Assembly (NCBI GenBank): GCA_964640795.1
Contig: CAZXIN010000009.1
Span: 62,001 to 126,000, forward strand
DNA: 64,000 bases
Source of the DNA: M269 sp964640795
GTDB taxonomy: Bacteria > Pseudomonadota > Gammaproteobacteria > Enterobacterales > Alteromonadaceae
Direction: 5' to 3'
A model generated the notes under the pieces. The model worked only from the letters and a program-made list of their open reading frames with translations. It was not told where the DNA came from and did not search any database. Positions 53,408 through 62,846 of the stretch are shown piece by piece (position 1 is the stretch's first letter; the number at the start of each line of letters is the position of its first letter). Made by a program: the position numbers and the translations under genes.

Positions 53408-53770
53408 TATTGTCTGTTTAATAATATATATCTCTATTTTGTTTTACTGAATATGTTTACGACTTATACCTTCTTGGCAAACAAGCCTGATTGGTTAAGC
53501 ACTTTAACGCTAACAGTCCAAACACGCCATTAAATACCGATTTTTCTAGTCATTTTAGTTAAATTGTGAGCTATTCAGAAGTCGTAAACTTTTGCTACCA
53601 TCTTGACGATCAAAATAGGAGTGTATACATTACCTAAGCTCTTAAAATTTATAAATTTCTTAGTTTATGCAAAACGATATGTTGTTCCATGGTTGTTTAA
53701 AAAATGATCTTGGTAATAATTTTTTCTGCCACCTTCTGCTGCAATACTGACGATCTGTAGAGTAAATTTA
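53408..53770. other. Longest gene-free stretch (363 bp)
   Basis: This gap separates the divergent glycosyltransferase and histidine kinase genes. I find no open frame of note, no RNA gene and no operator-like palindrome. It holds one good promoter candidate, listed separately. The left 180 bases show nothing. Confidence 0.6.
53603..53631 (+). promoter_or_regulatory. Predicted sigma-70 promoter of the second signalling cluster
   Basis: TTGACG (53603-53608), a 17-bp spacer and TACATT (53626-53631), 139 bases before the histidine kinase start. The -35 matches at five of six positions and the -10 at four. A 5' leader of about 130 bases would result. Confidence 0.5.
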
Positions 53771-55222
53771 ATGAAAATATCTCGAAAGTTAATGGTTATA
53801 GTCGTGCTGACTATATTCGAGGTGTCACTGGTTTTGTTCACTCTTTTCGAAATTTTATTAGGTGCCAAACTCCATCAACTCAATGCTGCTCATTTACGTT
53901 ATACGGTAGCGTTCTCTGAGCAAGTTAGAGATATTCAAGCCAATAACACGATAGACTTAGGAGCGTTAAGAAGAACGATTTACAATATTCGATATCAGCC
54001 GACTGAATGTTTAAGACAGGTTGGTGACATCGAAATATTTATTATGCGTCGAATAGAAACGTATAATGCGATTGAATTGTGCAAAAAAGATATTGTAGAT
54101 GCAAACAATGGGCTAACAATTATTGATTTGTATGATGATAATAAAATAGACAGAGAAAGCTTTTTGGAGCAGCTTTCAATCCTGTCTAACACCTTTAAAC
54201 AAAACTCCATTGATTTCGAGTTACCTACCAGTAAAACAGTTGAATTTATTTTTAAGTTGATGGTGCCAATTGTTATCGTGGTTTCCATTTTTATTATTAT
54301 TTTCATTATTTACTTGTCCAGAAATATAACAACTTCTATAAATAATGTTATCTCCTTGCTTTCAGAGGCAAAGTCAGACAAAGCTCTAGATGAAACCATT
54401 AGTGATAATGTAACCGGCGAGCTGAGAGAGTTATTAATTGTTGCGAAGGCTAGAGTAAAAGAAGAGTTGGTTAAAACGGAAATTAACCAACAATTAGAAA
54501 CCTTAGTTGAAAGAAGAACGGCATCATTGACGAAAGCCAATCAGGAGTTATCCGAGTTCGCATACCGTTTATCTCATGATTTAAAATCTCCATTGTCTTC
54601 TTCCAAAGGGTTGGCAAGATTTATTGTGCAGGATATTGATGATAATCATTTGCCTGAAGCACGTGAGAATAGCCAAAAGATAGTACTACAGATGGAAAAG
54701 CTAGAGCGGCTTATTCGTAGTGTGTTGACATTAACGCGTGACAAACCTCAAACAGAAGAAGTGGCTGAGGTTAATTTTGATGAGTTGTTTGATCTAGTAC
54801 GTAAGGAAAATAATGAACTGTTGATTGAAAGTAATTGTCAGTTTTCACACGAAGTTGATATTCAGCACCCGCTCAAAACAGGGGTGAGAAGTCTAGCTTT
54901 GATATTTGGACACTTGATTTCTAATGCTGCGAAGTATTCGAATCCAGATAAAATGTGTCGAAGTGTGAAAATCGAAGTAAAGGAGTGGGATAGTGGCTAT
55001 CATATTGATGTAATTGACAATGGCATTGGCATTCCTGAAAATCGGTTACCGGAAGTTTTTCTTATGTTTAAACGTTTCCATCCTAATATTAGTTTTGGCT
55101 CTGGTTTAGGATTGGCAACAGTGAAAAAGTATGTTGGTTACTTGAACGGTAGTATTGAGTTTAATACATCTGATGAAGGAACCACGTTTACCATTATATT
55201 GCCCAAAGAGGATGTAGTATGA
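53771..55222 (+). CDS. Membrane sensor histidine kinase
   Basis: A 483-residue kinase. Two membrane segments (VIVVLTIFEVSLVLFTLFEI at about 9-30; VPIVIVVSIFIIIFIIYL at about 160-178) enclose a 130-residue periplasmic sensor of no known family. A HAMP-like stretch and coiled coil follow. The phospho-acceptor is H269 in AYRLSHDLKSPLSS. The HATPase domain has HLISNAAKYSNP, DNGIGIPENRLPEVF and GSGLGLATVKKY. The stop overlaps the start of the receiver gene (ATGA), so kinase and receiver are coupled partners. The signal is unknown. Confidence 0.92.
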   Translation: MKISRKLMVIVVLTIFEVSLVLFTLFEILLGAKLHQLNAAHLRYTVAFSEQVRDIQANNTIDLGALRRTIYNIRYQPTECLRQVGDIEIFIMRRIETYNAIELCKKDIVDANNGLTIIDLYDDNKIDRESFLEQLSILSNTFKQNSIDFELPTSKTVEFIFKLMVPIVIVVSIFIIIFIIYLSRNITTSINNVISLLSEAKSDKALDETISDNVTGELRELLIVAKARVKEELVKTEINQQLETLVERRTASLTKANQELSEFAYRLSHDLKSPLSSSKGLARFIVQDIDDNHLPEARENSQKIVLQMEKLERLIRSVLTLTRDKPQTEEVAEVNFDELFDLVRKENNELLIESNCQFSHEVDIQHPLKTGVRSLALIFGHLISNAAKYSNPDKMCRSVKIEVKEWDSGYHIDVIDNGIGIPENRLPEVFLMFKRFHPNISFGSGLGLATVKKYVGYLNGSIEFNTSDEGTTFTIILPKEDVV

Positions 55223-55635
55223 CGCCTTTGAATGCGTTGATTATAGATGACAGTGAAATTGACCGTTATATTCTGAGCAGGCAATTAAAGCAAATTGGTA
55301 TTACTTCAATCATCGAAAAAGATGATGGCTTAGCAGGCTTAAATTATCTTGGCGGTGAAGAGTTTGTTGATGAGGTGCCAAAAGAAGGTTTCCCACCATC
55401 GATTATCTTTTTGGATATCAATATGCCACAAGTAGACGGGTTTGAGTTTCTTGAACAATTTAAATCGCTGCGTGAAAAAAATAGACTCGACTCCTGTATT
55501 GTGATGATGTACTCATCGTCGGAGAGACAAGAAGATAGAGATAAAGCATATTCGTATGACTTTGTCAGGGATTTTATTATTAAGGGAGAATCTTCAGCCA
55601 ACGATATTGCTGATAAATTGAGTGGCATCCATTAG
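55219..55635 (+). CDS. Single-domain response regulator
   Basis: A 138-residue receiver with no output domain. The acidic pair is D10-D11, the phospho-acceptor is D66 in IIFLDINMPQVDG, and MMYSSSERQED is the switch region. It resembles Rcp1-type receivers that pass phosphate between phytochrome-like kinases and further partners. Its start overlaps the kinase gene by 4 bases, and the next kinase gene begins 10 bases after its stop. It may therefore connect the two kinases. The conserved Lys is in FIIKGES. Confidence 0.9.
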   Translation: MTPLNALIIDDSEIDRYILSRQLKQIGITSIIEKDDGLAGLNYLGGEEFVDEVPKEGFPPSIIFLDINMPQVDGFEFLEQFKSLREKNRLDSCIVMMYSSSERQEDRDKAYSYDFVRDFIIKGESSANDIADKLSGIH

Positions 55636-55645
55636 GTAAGTCATT

Positions 55646-57160
55646 ATGCGTACAACTGACGATAAAGCTATATCTTCAACAGATATTAGCGAATCAGTAC
55701 TTAAGTATCTTCCTTCAAGTTTAAAAGAGCAGATTAGTACCGTTATTTCCTCGATAGATGGATTGAATCAGGGAGCGAGAATAATGCTGACCTTGTATGA
55801 TGATGAGCAGCATATTGTACCCGATGTAACAACATACAAAGTGAATATAGATTGTTGCATTAATCTAGTTAATCAAGCATTAGCTTCTGACTCTCCGGTT
55901 TACTATAGAAATATAGATTTTCCGATGAGTCTAGATGATGAAACTCACCAATATTATCTTGGCATTACGTTAAAGTCCCCTGAAAAAATACCCGTTGGGG
56001 TTTTATCTTTATTTAGTACAAAGGCGTATCATTTTGAACCGAAAAATGAGCAGCTGTTGATTGTGCTTGCGCAGAGCATTGCAGACAAATTGGTACTTTA
56101 TAAAAAAGAGCGAGAACTAAAAGACTTGGAAGAGTTTTCTAGCCTCATAACAGACACTAATCAAGATTATATCTTTGTTAAAGATTCTCAGTATAGGCTG
56201 GTCAGAGCTAATCCAAGTTTTATGGCTTTGCACCCAGAGGAAATTCGAAAGTATTTGTTCAGTGCAGATTGGTCGAAAGCTTATAAGCAAGACGAGGCAG
56301 AAACGTTCATCAAATATGATGCTATTGCTTTTAAAGAAGGGCGTTCTGAGACCGAAGAGAGAATAACCTTGCCTAATGGTGAGTCATTGCTGCTCTACAC
56401 TACCAAAACGAGGTTTGAAGACAGGAAAGGCAATCAATATATTTTAGGTGTGTCGAGAGATATCTCAGAAAGAGAGCAGTTGCTGACTGATTTACAGAAG
56501 TCGAATCATGACCTAGATGAGTTTGCCTATATAGCGTCGCATGATCTAAAGGCGCCTTTAAATGCCATCGAACGCTTGGTTTCTTGGATTGAAGAAGACG
56601 CTGCGGATCAGCTTGATGGTGATAGTAAAAAGCATTTTGGTATGATCAAAAGTCGGGTTCAAAGAATGAATAACCTACTATCTGATTTGCTAAGTTATTC
56701 TAGAATCGGTAGGGAAGAACATGAACCCACGGGGCTTAATTTAAAAGAAAGTGTTTTAAATTGTTTTGAGTTGTTAGACATTCCTACAGACTTTTCTTTT
56801 GAGATGGATGATGCAGATGTTGTGTTACCCAGAGTACCACTGGAACTTATCCTTACCAATCTCATATCCAATGCCATTAAGCATCACGATCAACAGAATG
56901 GCTTGATTAAAATTAGTTATTCTAAAACGGAAAAGCAGCACAGAATTTCAGTGTGCGATGATGGACCAGGTATTAGTTCCAAAATGCATAAAAAAGTATT
57001 TGAGCGCTTTCAAACACTTAAGCCCAGAGATCAAGTTGAGGGTAGTGGTTTAGGTTTAGCTATGGTTCAGAAGATGGCTCAGCACCTTGGTGGTGATATA
57101 AGTCTAGAATCAGAAGTGGGTGAGGGATCTACTTTTACTTTCTCTTGGCCTGCAGAATGA
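55646..57160 (+). CDS. Soluble GAF-PAS histidine kinase
   Basis: A 504-residue cytoplasmic kinase. Residues about 15-155 form a GAF-like domain (LNQGARIMLTLYDDEQHI, VGVLSLFSTKAYHFEP). A PAS domain follows at about 170-275 (ITDTNQDYIFVKDSQYRLV, YILGVSRDISERE). The phospho-acceptor is H299 in AYIASHDLKAPLNA. HATPase motifs are NLISNAIKHHDQ, DDGPGISSKMHKKVF and EGSGLGLAMVQKM. There is no membrane segment. It lies directly downstream of the single-domain receiver gene. No cysteine in a bilin-binding context is apparent, so the GAF probably does not bind a chromophore in the phytochrome way. Confidence 0.92.
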   Translation: MRTTDDKAISSTDISESVLKYLPSSLKEQISTVISSIDGLNQGARIMLTLYDDEQHIVPDVTTYKVNIDCCINLVNQALASDSPVYYRNIDFPMSLDDETHQYYLGITLKSPEKIPVGVLSLFSTKAYHFEPKNEQLLIVLAQSIADKLVLYKKERELKDLEEFSSLITDTNQDYIFVKDSQYRLVRANPSFMALHPEEIRKYLFSADWSKAYKQDEAETFIKYDAIAFKEGRSETEERITLPNGESLLLYTTKTRFEDRKGNQYILGVSRDISEREQLLTDLQKSNHDLDEFAYIASHDLKAPLNAIERLVSWIEEDAADQLDGDSKKHFGMIKSRVQRMNNLLSDLLSYSRIGREEHEPTGLNLKESVLNCFELLDIPTDFSFEMDDADVVLPRVPLELILTNLISNAIKHHDQQNGLIKISYSKTEKQHRISVCDDGPGISSKMHKKVFERFQTLKPRDQVEGSGLGLAMVQKMAQHLGGDISLESEVGEGSTFTFSWPAE

Positions 57161-57325
57161 TTTTTTTTATCTATGTATAAGAGGTTTAGCTTTTTTATAG
57201 GTCAAAATAATTCACGTGGTTTTCTTTTCTAACATGTAAAATGTTGCTACGCTCAAATATGGTGAAGTGATTTGTGGCGATATTGAATTCGGTTTACGAA
57301 ACAGGGTAAGAGTGGCTTTAATTAC

Positions 57326-59038
57326 ATGAAAATATTGTTAGTAGACGATGATTCAGTCGATAGGGAAATAGTCAAACGAGCCTTAAAGTCGAGCTCTGAC
57401 AAAATGACTATTGTCGAGGTGACAACTGCTGGTCAAGGCTTAGTTGCATTAGAACAAGAGCAATTTGATGTTGTCCTGCTTGATTATATGATGCCGCAAG
57501 TTGATGGTATTGAAATGGTCATCGAACTTAGGGATAAATCAGACTTAGGTGATACTGCAATTATCATGATCAGTATGTCTGATGATGAACAATTGGCAAT
57601 TGATTGCATACAAGCCGGTGCTCAAGACTTTATCGCTAAAACTGATATCTCTCCAAGCAAATTGAAACGAGCTATTATCCAAGCACAGAAACGTTTTGAA
57701 TTAGAAAAAAAGCTATTTGATAGCTATTGCCAAGTTAAAGAGCTTGCCGAAAAAGACTCGCTAACAGGTCTCTATAATAGGTATCACTTCGATAAAGCAT
57801 TGAAAATTTATCTTGCCAACAATATGCGCTTTGAGAAAAGCGTTGCGTTGTTGCTAATGGACTTAGATCATTTTAAAAATATCAATGATAGCTATGGTCA
57901 TGATGCAGGAGACGAGTTGCTTAAAAAAGTGGTAACGAGAGTAAACAGTGGTCTTAGAGGTAATGAGTTATTTGCTCGTTTAGGAGGCGATGAGTTTGCC
58001 ATTGTATTGTCGGGGATATCAGAAGCCAATGAGGCCTCGATGGTCGCTCGGAGGATTATAGAGATTTTAGAAGAGCCAATTTACGTTAAAGGAAACAAGG
58101 TCCAATGCGGAGTCAGTATCGGCATTGCTATGTACCCTCAAAATGGCGCTACATCAGAATCACTAGTAAAGTATGCTGATATAGCGATGTATCGGGCTAA
58201 ACATCAAGGAAGAAATCGTTATTGCTTCTTTCAGGAAACAATGCAAGAACAGCTATCTCGAGCTTACGAGGTTGAATTAGCGCTTAATGAAGCGATAAAG
58301 CAGAAGGCGTTTGAATTGCATTACCAACCTGTTATCAATTCGACAACAATGGCTATGGTTGGTGTAGAAGCTTTGATTCGGTGGCCTTCATCTTCATTAA
58401 ACTCAACACCCGATGAATTTATTCCTATTGCAGAAGCTTCTGGTGCTATTGTAAAACTAGGCGCGTGGGTTATAGAAACGGCTATTGAACAACTTGCACT
58501 ATGGCAGTGTCACTACGATAGCAATTTAACGATGGCAATCAATATTTCTGCGGTCCAACTTAGCGATGACAACCTCGTAGAGTGCATTAGCGACAATCTG
58601 CAGAGGTTTAATGTTTGCCCAGAGCGTTTGGTATTGGAGATAACGGAAACAGCTCTGTTCAGCAGTGAGCGAGCTAGAGCATGTATCGATGCTATTAGCA
58701 ATATGAGTTGCAAGATAGCCTTGGATGATTTTGGAACAGGTTATTCGTCCATATCACATTTAGTCAACTACCCGATAGATACGGTTAAGTTTGATAAGTC
58801 AATGCTACCAGAATCCAATAAAGCTAATCGGTATACGACTCTCGTTAGAGGGTTGGCATCGATGGTAAATATTATAGGGATGGATATCATTGCAGAAGGT
58901 GTTGAAACTGAGTTTCAACAGCAACTTTGTCAGGATCTTGATATAAAAGAATTGCAAGGTTTCTATTTTTCTAAGCCATTGATAGGTGATGAGCTAGCTA
59001 TGAGTTGGCTTGCTAGAGATACTGTTGGTTTAGGTTAA
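57326..59038 (+). CDS. Response regulator with GGDEF and EAL domains
   Basis: A 570-residue c-di-GMP enzyme. The receiver has the pocket VDDDS and phospho-acceptor D53 in LLDYMMPQ. GGDEF is intact (G220-G-D-E-F224), and the EAL domain is intact (E348-A-L, MAINISAVQL, LEITETAL, LDDFGTGYSS, AEGVET). Unlike the receiver-PAS-GGDEF-EAL protein at 39332 it lacks PAS. It follows the GAF-PAS kinase gene after 165 bases, so it may have its own promoter, but it is the likely output of this cluster. A strong terminator follows. Confidence 0.93.
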   Translation: MKILLVDDDSVDREIVKRALKSSSDKMTIVEVTTAGQGLVALEQEQFDVVLLDYMMPQVDGIEMVIELRDKSDLGDTAIIMISMSDDEQLAIDCIQAGAQDFIAKTDISPSKLKRAIIQAQKRFELEKKLFDSYCQVKELAEKDSLTGLYNRYHFDKALKIYLANNMRFEKSVALLLMDLDHFKNINDSYGHDAGDELLKKVVTRVNSGLRGNELFARLGGDEFAIVLSGISEANEASMVARRIIEILEEPIYVKGNKVQCGVSIGIAMYPQNGATSESLVKYADIAMYRAKHQGRNRYCFFQETMQEQLSRAYEVELALNEAIKQKAFELHYQPVINSTTMAMVGVEALIRWPSSSLNSTPDEFIPIAEASGAIVKLGAWVIETAIEQLALWQCHYDSNLTMAINISAVQLSDDNLVECISDNLQRFNVCPERLVLEITETALFSSERARACIDAISNMSCKIALDDFGTGYSSISHLVNYPIDTVKFDKSMLPESNKANRYTTLVRGLASMVNIIGMDIIAEGVETEFQQQLCQDLDIKELQGFYFSKPLIGDELAMSWLARDTVGLG

Positions 59039-59042
59039 ATCA

Positions 59043-59067
59043 AAAAAAGCCTCAGAGAGGCTTTTTT
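59043..59067 (+). terminator. Rho-independent terminator after the GGDEF-EAL gene
   Basis: AAAAAAGCCTC pairs with GAGGCTTTTTT around AGA. The A and T runs on both sides make it bidirectional, so it also serves the convergent DUF547 gene whose stop is at 59096. Confidence 0.93.
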
Positions 59068-59095
59068 ATCGAATTTTATTATTTCATTATAGAGA

Positions 59096-60022
59096 CTAAG
59101 AACCGCCGCCTCTGCTATAGCCGCCGCCTCCACCGAAGCCGCCCCCACCACTTGCTAAGCCTGCAGATTGTCTAGGCTGAATGTATGCATTAGATGACCA
59201 TCCAAACTTATGTTTGCTGTTTACAGCGCTTACTTTAGAGATGTCTTTAGCTAATCTGCCTTTAGCATGCGACTGAATATGTGCAATAAGTGCACTGTCA
59301 TCATCAGAGAACAATGCTGGTTTATTCCAAGCAATAATACTTGATACTTGGACTTGGCCCTTACGTATTTTGACATTTTGCTTATTATTAAGGAATTTAT
59401 CGCCTAATTTAGCTAGCTGCTTATTGACTGTTTCTCCTTGAAATCCTCTTACACCTTGGAAAGGTGACCCTTTTGTTCCGTAAAACAAGCCGTAAATAAC
59501 ATCTGGATTTTCATCCCAATGACGTATAAGTATGTTCTGTTCAATTTCTTCCAATGATAAAGATACGCCTTCGACTGTCACAAGTTTCTCTGACCATAAT
59601 TTACCAGGGTTACCAGGTTCGCCGCGTAACTTTTTGATTCTTCTTAATGATTTAGGTTCTTTACTGAGGTTTTCGATAACCGTAACGTTGTGCAGGTTTA
59701 ACCAAAAAGCCAATTGTTCATCTTTGTTTAGGGCGCTAACAGGAATGCCTTCAAGGAATTTACGATATTGAACACAATACTCCATTGGCTTGCCTGTCAA
59801 TCTAGCGTAATCCATAGAAGAGTTTCTTCCTGCCTCTACTGTAAGAAACCGAAGAATATTTGACATCGGAGTATGATCTAGAGGGGTTGTTTCGTTCTCG
59901 TTATATGAAGCCCAACGATCGAACTCGTCTGCATTGACAACTGTTGGAACAATAGCAGCTAGACTGCTCATCCCAATGGTAAGTGCTGCGACATAATGTC
60001 TGATATTTTTTGAAAACTTCAT
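59096..60022 (-). CDS. Exported DUF547 protein with Gly-rich tail
   Basis: A 308-residue protein. A signal peptide (HYVAALTIGMSSLAAIVPTVVNA) is followed by DUF547 (about 85-225), with LNKDEQLAFWLNLHNVTVIE, PDVIYGLFYGTKGSP and GVRGFQ typical of that family. The last 18 residues are almost only glycine (GGGGFGGGGGYSRGGGS), without the hydrophobic segment and basic end of a GlyGly-CTERM signal. The protein should be periplasmic or extracellular. DUF547 has no proven activity in bacteria that I can name with confidence; a transglutaminase-like fold has been proposed. It stands alone between convergent and divergent neighbours. Confidence 0.82.
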   Translation of the reverse strand: MKFSKNIRHYVAALTIGMSSLAAIVPTVVNADEFDRWASYNENETTPLDHTPMSNILRFLTVEAGRNSSMDYARLTGKPMEYCVQYRKFLEGIPVSALNKDEQLAFWLNLHNVTVIENLSKEPKSLRRIKKLRGEPGNPGKLWSEKLVTVEGVSLSLEEIEQNILIRHWDENPDVIYGLFYGTKGSPFQGVRGFQGETVNKQLAKLGDKFLNNKQNVKIRKGQVQVSSIIAWNKPALFSDDDSALIAHIQSHAKGRLAKDISKVSAVNSKHKFGWSSNAYIQPRQSAGLASGGGGFGGGGGYSRGGGS

Positions 60023-60220
60023 AAAATCGCCTTTTATTCATCTTTGCACATTCCTCCATTGGAACGACAAAGCTATCAAATTAATTACATGACTAGTGTA
60101 GAACGACTAAATGAAAGAGCTAGTCATTCGGCATAACGATTTTATAACAGAGTTATAAAGATTGAATCGGAGGAAAAGCTACATGCTTAGGCGAACATAA
60201 TACGCTGATTTAGGAAGATA

Positions 60221-60270
60221 GAACAACATGAAATGTTGAGTTATTACTTTAACCGAATTTCATGTTGTTC
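60221..60270. repeat. 14-bp inverted repeat with competing hairpin
   Basis: GAACAACATGAAAT (60221-60234) pairs with ATTTCATGTTGTTC (60257-60270) over a 22-base loop. Inside the first arm, CAACAT (60224-60229) can instead pair with ATGTTG (60233-60238). It lies just after the last gene of the leftward ABC operon, so it may end or protect that mRNA. No T-run follows on the minus strand. Confidence 0.6.
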
Positions 60271-60289
60271 ACACGTTAGTTAGGGAAAG

Positions 60290-61510
60290 CTAAGCACTGC
60301 GCGTTGCCGTTGCCGGTGGTATGCCTGATGCTTTCCTTGCAGGGCCAAAAACGGCAATTTGACCTATAGCTAATAAAACGAACATGCCTATTGGTACATA
60401 ATACCATGCAATAGGGGTTAAACTGAATGCTTGAACCAAAACCATATTGAGCCCAACTGTCAAAGCAGCACCAAGTATGACACCGACACCACTGATCATT
60501 AAGTTTTCAATCATAAAGTAGCGAATAATCGTGTTTTTAGCAGCACCAAGCGCTCTGCGCGTACCAATTTGCTTCTTACGCCTATTCACACTGAAACTTG
60601 CAAGGCCGACAATACCCATAGCAGTGATGATAGTGAGCACGATCATAATCAATGTCAGCATCTTAATCATGCCACTGTCATTCGTATAGCTTCGTCGTTG
60701 CGTTTCTGTCATAGGTTCAAGGTCTTGTATCATTCGTCCGCTAATTCTTTCAGATAATGCTTCTTCAACACTTTTCATGACAGCGTCACGCATACCGGGT
60801 TCAGCCCTTATATAGTATCGGTTCCCTCTAAAGGCTAGTCTGTCTGGCGTTAATGTTACATTGTTCACATTGTTCCATCCGCTCCAAGGTGCTTGCAGTT
60901 GGTCAATAATCCCAATAACAATAATGGGTTCATTGTTATTGATAAAAACTGTTTTCCCAACAACTTCTTCGACACTTAAATCAGGATATAAAGACGTTGC
61001 TAAAGTTGACGTAATGATAGCGACGTCGGCCCAATCATTTGTGTCACTTGTACGCCAACGTAGGTCCGTTAATTCAAAATTTCTTCCTGCAACCAGTTTG
61101 ACGTCATAGGTTGATAAAGCGTGATCATCTACCATGTAGATAGCGGTTCCTTGACCGTCAATATCATCACCTGCTTCTGTTTGAAGCCCCATAGACCAAC
61201 CACTGCCACTTAGGGGAATTGCATTGACTTGTATTGCATCTGCAACACCTGGGATTTCTCGTATCGTTTTCAAATCATCAATAACCGCTGTTTGCATGTC
61301 GAAGTTTTCTGCAAAGGATATGTTATCAAGGTGGAAACTATTGGCTATGTCGACACCACTGTCTCTGGCCATCAACTCTTTTCTTTCTTGGATAATTGAA
61401 AAGCCATTAGCAATGATCGTCATCGTGACAGCAATCTGTAACATAATCAGCATAGCACCAACTTTGTTCCGCATCATTGCACGAAAGATAGGACCTATTT
61501 CTAAGTTCAT
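60290..61510 (-). CDS. FtsX/MacB-family ABC permease (second subunit)
   Basis: A 406-residue permease. An N-terminal membrane segment (MMRNKVGAMLIMLQIAVTMTIIANG) is followed by a MacB-type periplasmic domain and three C-terminal segments with the FtsX signature (FSVNRRKKQIGTRRALGAAKNTII). ATG 61510 is chosen because GGAG stands at the right distance upstream; a longer frame reaches back into the upstream gene. It lies 11 bases after the other permease gene. Together they would form the heterodimeric membrane part of a four-gene exporter with the ATPase and adaptor upstream, of MacAB or LolCDE type. The substrate is unknown. Confidence 0.88.
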   Translation of the reverse strand: MNLEIGPIFRAMMRNKVGAMLIMLQIAVTMTIIANGFSIIQERKELMARDSGVDIANSFHLDNISFAENFDMQTAVIDDLKTIREIPGVADAIQVNAIPLSGSGWSMGLQTEAGDDIDGQGTAIYMVDDHALSTYDVKLVAGRNFELTDLRWRTSDTNDWADVAIITSTLATSLYPDLSVEEVVGKTVFINNNEPIIVIGIIDQLQAPWSGWNNVNNVTLTPDRLAFRGNRYYIRAEPGMRDAVMKSVEEALSERISGRMIQDLEPMTETQRRSYTNDSGMIKMLTLIMIVLTIITAMGIVGLASFSVNRRKKQIGTRRALGAAKNTIIRYFMIENLMISGVGVILGAALTVGLNMVLVQAFSLTPIAWYYVPIGMFVLLAIGQIAVFGPARKASGIPPATATRSA

Positions 61511-61521
61511 GTTTTTTCTCC

Positions 61522-62835
61522 TTATTGGCTTTTTAGTTGGCTTGCTGGGGCAATACTGCATGCCTTCCATGTAGGATATAAACCTGCTACAACGCTCGAT
61601 AAAATAGCTAAACCAAAAGCCATGAGTACTAAGGTGATATCCATATGCGCAACTTTGCTAATAAAGTCTCCATATAGTGATTCGACACCTTCTAGTCCCA
61701 ACAGTGATAGCCCTATCCCTAATAAGCCTCCAGCAAGGCTAATCAAGCCCGCTTCGACCAAATGTTGATAGAACAACGCTTGTTTAGAGGCACCTACAGC
61801 TCGACGTAGGCCGATTTCAGATGACTTTGTTGTAAATTTTGCCATGAGTAATCCAATCGTATTGAGTAAGCAAACAATCAAAAATAGAAGAGATAACCAA
61901 AGCATCACTTCGGCGTCATCTGGCACGACATTAGACTCCGTCATCCAATCGGTCACATTGGTTAATCTATTGTTGAGTGGGCGAGGGAAGCGACCTAACG
62001 TTTTCTGTTCGTTAACATAGCTGTTTAAGAAGTCCATATAGTCTTGCTTTGCTGCGTCGTTAGGCAACTCAACCCACATTTGATTGTTGATACATTCAGA
62101 AAGTAAGCGGCTCATGAATCCTTCACCTTCAGTTGGCTTCCAACAATTGTTATTGCCCCAGTTAGGGAGCTCAAGCTCTTGCTTTAACCTGTAAGGCATG
62201 AACATATCAGATACGTCATTAAACGCATTTGTTGTTATGTCGTAAAATCTTGGGGCGGGTTCCCAAACCTTGGTAACGCCGATGACAGTGAATTCAGTAG
62301 AGCGCACGGTTATCGTCTTACCAACAGAGTTCTCGCCTCCAAACAGTTTTTCGTTAAGTTTTTCTGTTAAGACGACGACCAACTCGGGATCTATATCTGC
62401 TTCTTCAGGCCATGAGCCACCGTATAAAAAAGGGACCTCAAACATGTCAAAGAAATCTTTGTAGGCGAGTCTAATGGTTGATTGAAACGGTTTAATATCG
62501 CTATTTTCTGGTTCTAGTACACCCCCTGTCAGTGCCATTGCACTTTGTCTAAAAGCTTTTCCTGCTTTCGTGAGGTTTGTTGCTTCAGTCCAGGTGAGTT
62601 GATTTGGGGGAACATTAGGGTCGTCCCATGCATTGTGTGGGTCCCAACTGTCCACACGAACATAAAATAGTTGATCGCTCTTACTTGGAATAGGATCGGC
62701 TGACATCATGTAATTGACGGATATCGTTGTCATACAGGCGCCGATGCCCAATGCAATTGCAGATATCATAAGCGCACTTAAAATAGGGGTGCGTTTGATA
62801 CTTTTAAATGCTAAACGCAGGTAGTAAGTAAACAT
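61522..62835 (-). CDS. FtsX/MacB-family ABC permease (first subunit)
   Basis: A 437-residue permease with the same plan as its neighbour: N-terminal segment (ILSALMISAIALGIGACMTTISV), a longer periplasmic MacB-type domain with several prolines and tryptophans (YMMSADPIPSKSDQLFYV), and C-terminal FtsX segments (FTTKSSEIGLRRAVGASKQAL). AAGGAG precedes the ATG. It follows the ATPase gene by 11 bases. The periplasmic domains of the two permeases are clearly different, so they are not a recent duplication. Confidence 0.88.
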   Translation of the reverse strand: MFTYYLRLAFKSIKRTPILSALMISAIALGIGACMTTISVNYMMSADPIPSKSDQLFYVRVDSWDPHNAWDDPNVPPNQLTWTEATNLTKAGKAFRQSAMALTGGVLEPENSDIKPFQSTIRLAYKDFFDMFEVPFLYGGSWPEEADIDPELVVVLTEKLNEKLFGGENSVGKTITVRSTEFTVIGVTKVWEPAPRFYDITTNAFNDVSDMFMPYRLKQELELPNWGNNNCWKPTEGEGFMSRLLSECINNQMWVELPNDAAKQDYMDFLNSYVNEQKTLGRFPRPLNNRLTNVTDWMTESNVVPDDAEVMLWLSLLFLIVCLLNTIGLLMAKFTTKSSEIGLRRAVGASKQALFYQHLVEAGLISLAGGLLGIGLSLLGLEGVESLYGDFISKVAHMDITLVLMAFGLAILSSVVAGLYPTWKACSIAPASQLKSQ

Positions 62836-62846
62836 AGCATGCTCCT

